Made by a program: the position numbers and the translations under genes
Assembly: GCA_016715985.1 (NCBI GenBank)
Contig: JADJXD010000001.1
Coordinates: 5,394,001 to 5,458,000, forward strand
Reading direction: 5' to 3'
Length of the DNA stretch: 64,000 bases
Source of the DNA: Saprospiraceae bacterium
GTDB lineage: Bacteria > Bacteroidota > Bacteroidia > Chitinophagales > Saprospiraceae
The notes under the pieces: generated by a model
Databases searched by the model: none
What the model saw: the letters and a program-made list of their open reading frames with translations, nothing else
What the model was told of the DNA's origin: nothing
Part shown: positions 61,687 to 64,000 of the stretch, piece after piece
How positions within the stretch are numbered: the first letter of the stretch is position 1
Layout of the letters: each line of letters starts with the position of its first letter

Positions 61687-62271
61687 TTATCTCACAAAAA
61701 TCTTATTTTCATTTCCATAATAAAAATTATAGACACTAACCCACATCCAGGCTAAACCCAAACCCAGAACAGCCCCTGCAATAACATCAAAAGGAAAATG
61801 AACGCCCACATATACCTGTGCCAGACATATCAATGCAGCCCAGACGTAAAGACTCCATCGAATTTTTCTGGAATATTGCCCTAAGGTCATACTTAAAAAG
61901 CCGGCTAGCGCAAAATGATTTGCTGCATGGGAAGATGTAAAGCTATGTCCTGAACCACAGCTAACCAGTACATTTACTTCATAAGGTAGTTCTGTTCTGC
62001 AGGGTCTGTCACGCTGCACGTTCATTTTAATGAGTCTGCTGCTAATCATGTCAGAAGAAGACACCGATAAAATCGCAAATAAGATCAACCAATAAGATTT
62101 TTTTCCAAAATTAATTAGTAAAAAACTGATCAGAAATATGTAAAGCGGTACCCAGAATTTATCATTTCGCAACCAGGGCATGATTTGATCAAAAAACGAA
62201 TTACTGATGAAATTATTAAAAAAGTACATCAACTCATAATCCAATTCAACCAGAAAATTCAGATTCCACAT
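61687..62271 (-). CDS. PAP2-family phosphatase
   Basis: A 194-residue membrane protein with about five helices. The three PAP2 motifs are visible: R-L-I-K-M-N-V-Q-R-D-R-P as motif 1, S-S-H-A-A-N-H-F as motif 2, and Q-V-Y-V-G-V-H-F-P-F-D-V as motif 3, in which the usual Arg seems replaced by Gln. It would remove phosphate from lipid substrates such as undecaprenyl pyrophosphate or PgpB-like substrates. It stands alone and converges with trxA across a repeat A copy. Confidence 0.85.
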   Translation of the reverse strand: MWNLNFLVELDYELMYFFNNFISNSFFDQIMPWLRNDKFWVPLYIFLISFLLINFGKKSYWLILFAILSVSSSDMISSRLIKMNVQRDRPCRTELPYEVNVLVSCGSGHSFTSSHAANHFALAGFLSMTLGQYSRKIRWSLYVWAALICLAQVYVGVHFPFDVIAGAVLGLGLAWMWVSVYNFYYGNENKIFVR

Positions 62272-62414
62272 ATATATTAATTGACATAATAAACCTTACA
62301 GAAGAAAAAGCGTCTATTCCGGGAAATATTTTCCAAAACTAAAATTCTTTACAGAAATAGAATGTATTTATCCATTTAATGTTTAATTTTCCAATTCAAT
62401 TAATTTAAAGCACC

Positions 62415-64000
62415 ATGAAATTTTATTTGTCCTTAGTTCTTACAGTTTTAATATTCTTCTCATTTTCTTCAGAAATGCAGGCTCAATTCTGGAAAAAGAA
62501 ACAACCGGAAGTTGTTGCACCACCACCACCTCCTGAACCTCCGAAAAAGAAAGATGAAAAAATCAAAGCCTACAAAGATGTCATCACGAAAGAAGCGATC
62601 ACTTCCAGGGGTATGATTACCACGCACAAAGTGAAAGAAAAAAATTATTTTGAAATTTCAAATAACATTCTTGAAAAAGAAATTCTGATCACATCCAGGA
62701 TTTCGGGATTTGTAAAAAACCTGAACTTCGGAGGAGCTGGTGTTGAATCCAGACCGCAACAAGTCATCAGATGGCAGAAAAAAGACGATAAAATTTTATT
62801 AAGGTCAGTATCATTTAATAGCATTGCCAATTTTGAAGATCCGATTTATCAATCTGTGAAAAATAATAATTTCGAACCAGTAATTATGATTTTTGATATC
62901 CAGGCTTACAATGCGGATACTACCGGTTACCTGATAGATGTAGAATCATTGTTTACCACAGATGTTGAAAAGATCGGTGCAATGGACAAAAATCAAAAGA
63001 AAACCTTTGAAATAAAAGGCATTGACAGCAAAAGAAGTTTTATTCAGGAGATGAAGTCTTTTCCTGAAAATATTTATGTAAAGCACGTTCTCACTTATAC
63101 AGGATCTAATCTGCCGGATAATCAGATGACAGGTACAATGTCCGTTGAAATGACTCAAAACATGGTCATTCTGCCTGAAAATCCTATGCAGCCCAGATAT
63201 TTTGATTCCAGAGTCAGCTATTTTTCTATCCAGCAGACCGACTACAGTTCTGATGATCAAAAAGCGTCCAGACGCAGATTAATCACCCGATGGAGAATGG
63301 AACCTAAACCGGAAGATGTTGAAAAATATTTCAGAGGTGAATTGGTAGAACCTGCCAAACCAATTGTGTATTATATCGACCCTGCAACTCCGGAAAAGTG
63401 GAGACCCTATTTAATGCAGGGTGTAAATGACTGGCAAGCTGCATTTGAAGCGGCAGGATTCAAAAATGCCATTTCGGCAAAACTTCCCCCTACAAAAGAA
63501 GAAGACCCGGACTGGTCACCCGAAGATGTCAGATATTCAGTTATCCGGTATGTCAGCACGGATATTCAAAATGCTATGGGCCCACATGTTCATGATCCGA
63601 GAACCGGTGAAATCATAGAAAGTGACATCATTTGGTATCATAATGTGATGAATCTATTGAGAACGTGGTTTTTCACGCAGACTGCCGCCATTAATCCGGA
63701 TGCAAGAGGGCCTAAGTTTAAAGAAGAAGTGATGGGTCGATTAATAAGATTTGTGGCTGCCCACGAAGTCGGACATACCCTTGGACTCCCACATAATATG
63801 GGTTCGAGTTCTGCCTATCCTGTGGATTCATTACGGTCAGAAAGTTTTACAAAAAAAATGGGAACCGCACCATCTATCATGGACTATGCCAGATTCAATT
63901 ATATAGCACAACCGGAAGATGGAAAAGTAGCTCTCATGCCTGAAATAGGATTATACGATATCTGGTCTATTGTATTCGGATATAAGTTAATAAAAGGAGC
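62415..64000 (+). CDS. Secreted zinc metalloprotease (DUF5117/DUF5118 type), C-terminus outside the window
   Basis: From the ATG at 62415 the frame is open to the window edge (528 complete codons). It has a signal peptide ending in A-Q-F, a Pro-rich P-P-P-P-P-E-P-P-K-K-K linker, and at about residue 450 the zinc motif H-E-V-G-H-T-L-G-L-P-H (HExxHxxGxxH), followed by S-I-M-D-Y. These mark a metzincin-like protease of the DUF5117/DUF5118 family, secreted to periplasm or surface. The end of the gene, and hence a possible sorting domain, is not visible. Confidence 0.92.
   Translation, partial: MKFYLSLVLTVLIFFSFSSEMQAQFWKKKQPEVVAPPPPPEPPKKKDEKIKAYKDVITKEAITSRGMITTHKVKEKNYFEISNNILEKEILITSRISGFVKNLNFGGAGVESRPQQVIRWQKKDDKILLRSVSFNSIANFEDPIYQSVKNNNFEPVIMIFDIQAYNADTTGYLIDVESLFTTDVEKIGAMDKNQKKTFEIKGIDSKRSFIQEMKSFPENIYVKHVLTYTGSNLPDNQMTGTMSVEMTQNMVILPENPMQPRYFDSRVSYFSIQQTDYSSDDQKASRRRLITRWRMEPKPEDVEKYFRGELVEPAKPIVYYIDPATPEKWRPYLMQGVNDWQAAFEAAGFKNAISAKLPPTKEEDPDWSPEDVRYSVIRYVSTDIQNAMGPHVHDPRTGEIIESDIIWYHNVMNLLRTWFFTQTAAINPDARGPKFKEEVMGRLIRFVAAHEVGHTLGLPHNMGSSSAYPVDSLRSESFTKKMGTAPSIMDYARFNYIAQPEDGKVALMPEIGLYDIWSIVFGYKLIKG

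Noticed and set aside
62946..63260. Antisense frame within the metalloprotease gene
   Set aside because: The plus-strand frame is clearly coding and continues through this region to the window edge.
1..64000. CRISPR arrays, tRNA and rRNA genes
   Set aside because: None of the usual signatures (regular spaced repeats, tRNA cloverleaf words such as GGTTCGAATCC, conserved rRNA blocks) was seen in the gaps.

Overview
The window reads as chromosomal DNA of a member of the Bacteroidota, most likely a Saprospira-like lineage. The evidence is AT-rich DNA, TAnnTTTG-type -7 promoter elements close to many starts, few Shine-Dalgarno sites, three secreted proteins with type IX secretion (T9SS) C-terminal sorting domains, a PorP/SprF-family protein, a Bacteroidota-style leucyl-tRNA synthetase and a DUF5117-type metalloprotease. 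No rRNA, tRNA or CRISPR array was seen.

Layout. Positions 1-4182 (minus) hold an ArsR regulator followed by SRPBCC proteins, an SRPBCC-VOC fusion, a DUF998-like membrane protein, DoxX, a WYL regulator and a cut-off DinB protein. A Phd/VapC-like toxin-antitoxin pair diverges at 4321-4967. Positions 5271-18980 carry mostly housekeeping and surface genes: a sugar isomerase/epimerase, icd, gmhA, a gmhB-like phosphatase, ridA, queE, a T9SS cargo protein behind a sigma-54-like promoter, yebC, tnaA, a BASS transporter, a secreted esterase, a fatty-acid hydroxylase and an outer-membrane barrel. Positions 19308-45634 continue with a DEAD-box helicase, a PorP-like protein, lysA, valS, a Ca/Na antiporter, a pectate-lyase-like T9SS protein, a three-gene 2-oxoacid:ferredoxin oxidoreductase operon, acyl-CoA dehydrogenase, an S24 regulator, mnmD, a bacilliredoxin, a GCS2-CBS fusion, leuS and plsC. 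A candidate sigma-54-driven small RNA with a strong intrinsic terminator lies at about 40835-40914.

The accessory part is 45815-60400. An IS21-family element (46407-49012, 5-bp target duplication) has split a TlpA-like lipoprotein gene, and both its own genes carry homopolymer frameshifts. To its right, on the minus strand, is a grasp-with-spasm RiPP locus: a double-glycine precursor peptide (57280-57447), an ATP-grasp maturase, a 49-codon linking ORF, a SPASM-domain maturase, a large exported protein, a C39-peptidase ABC exporter, an embedded RelE/antitoxin pair and an HlyD-type adaptor. The likely logic is that the maturases crosslink the core peptide, the C39 domain cuts after Gly-Gly, and the ABC/HlyD pair exports the product. 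Beyond it, 57866-60110 holds a small HTH gene, a DUF6624-like lipoprotein gene, paired copies of an upstream element and a palindrome, and what look like decayed ends of further C39 transporter genes. This suggests the locus was once a longer array.

The right end (60408-64000) has an ArsR-membrane protein-thioredoxin cluster, a PAP2 phosphatase and the start of a secreted zinc metalloprotease. Three families of intergenic repeats are scattered through the window.
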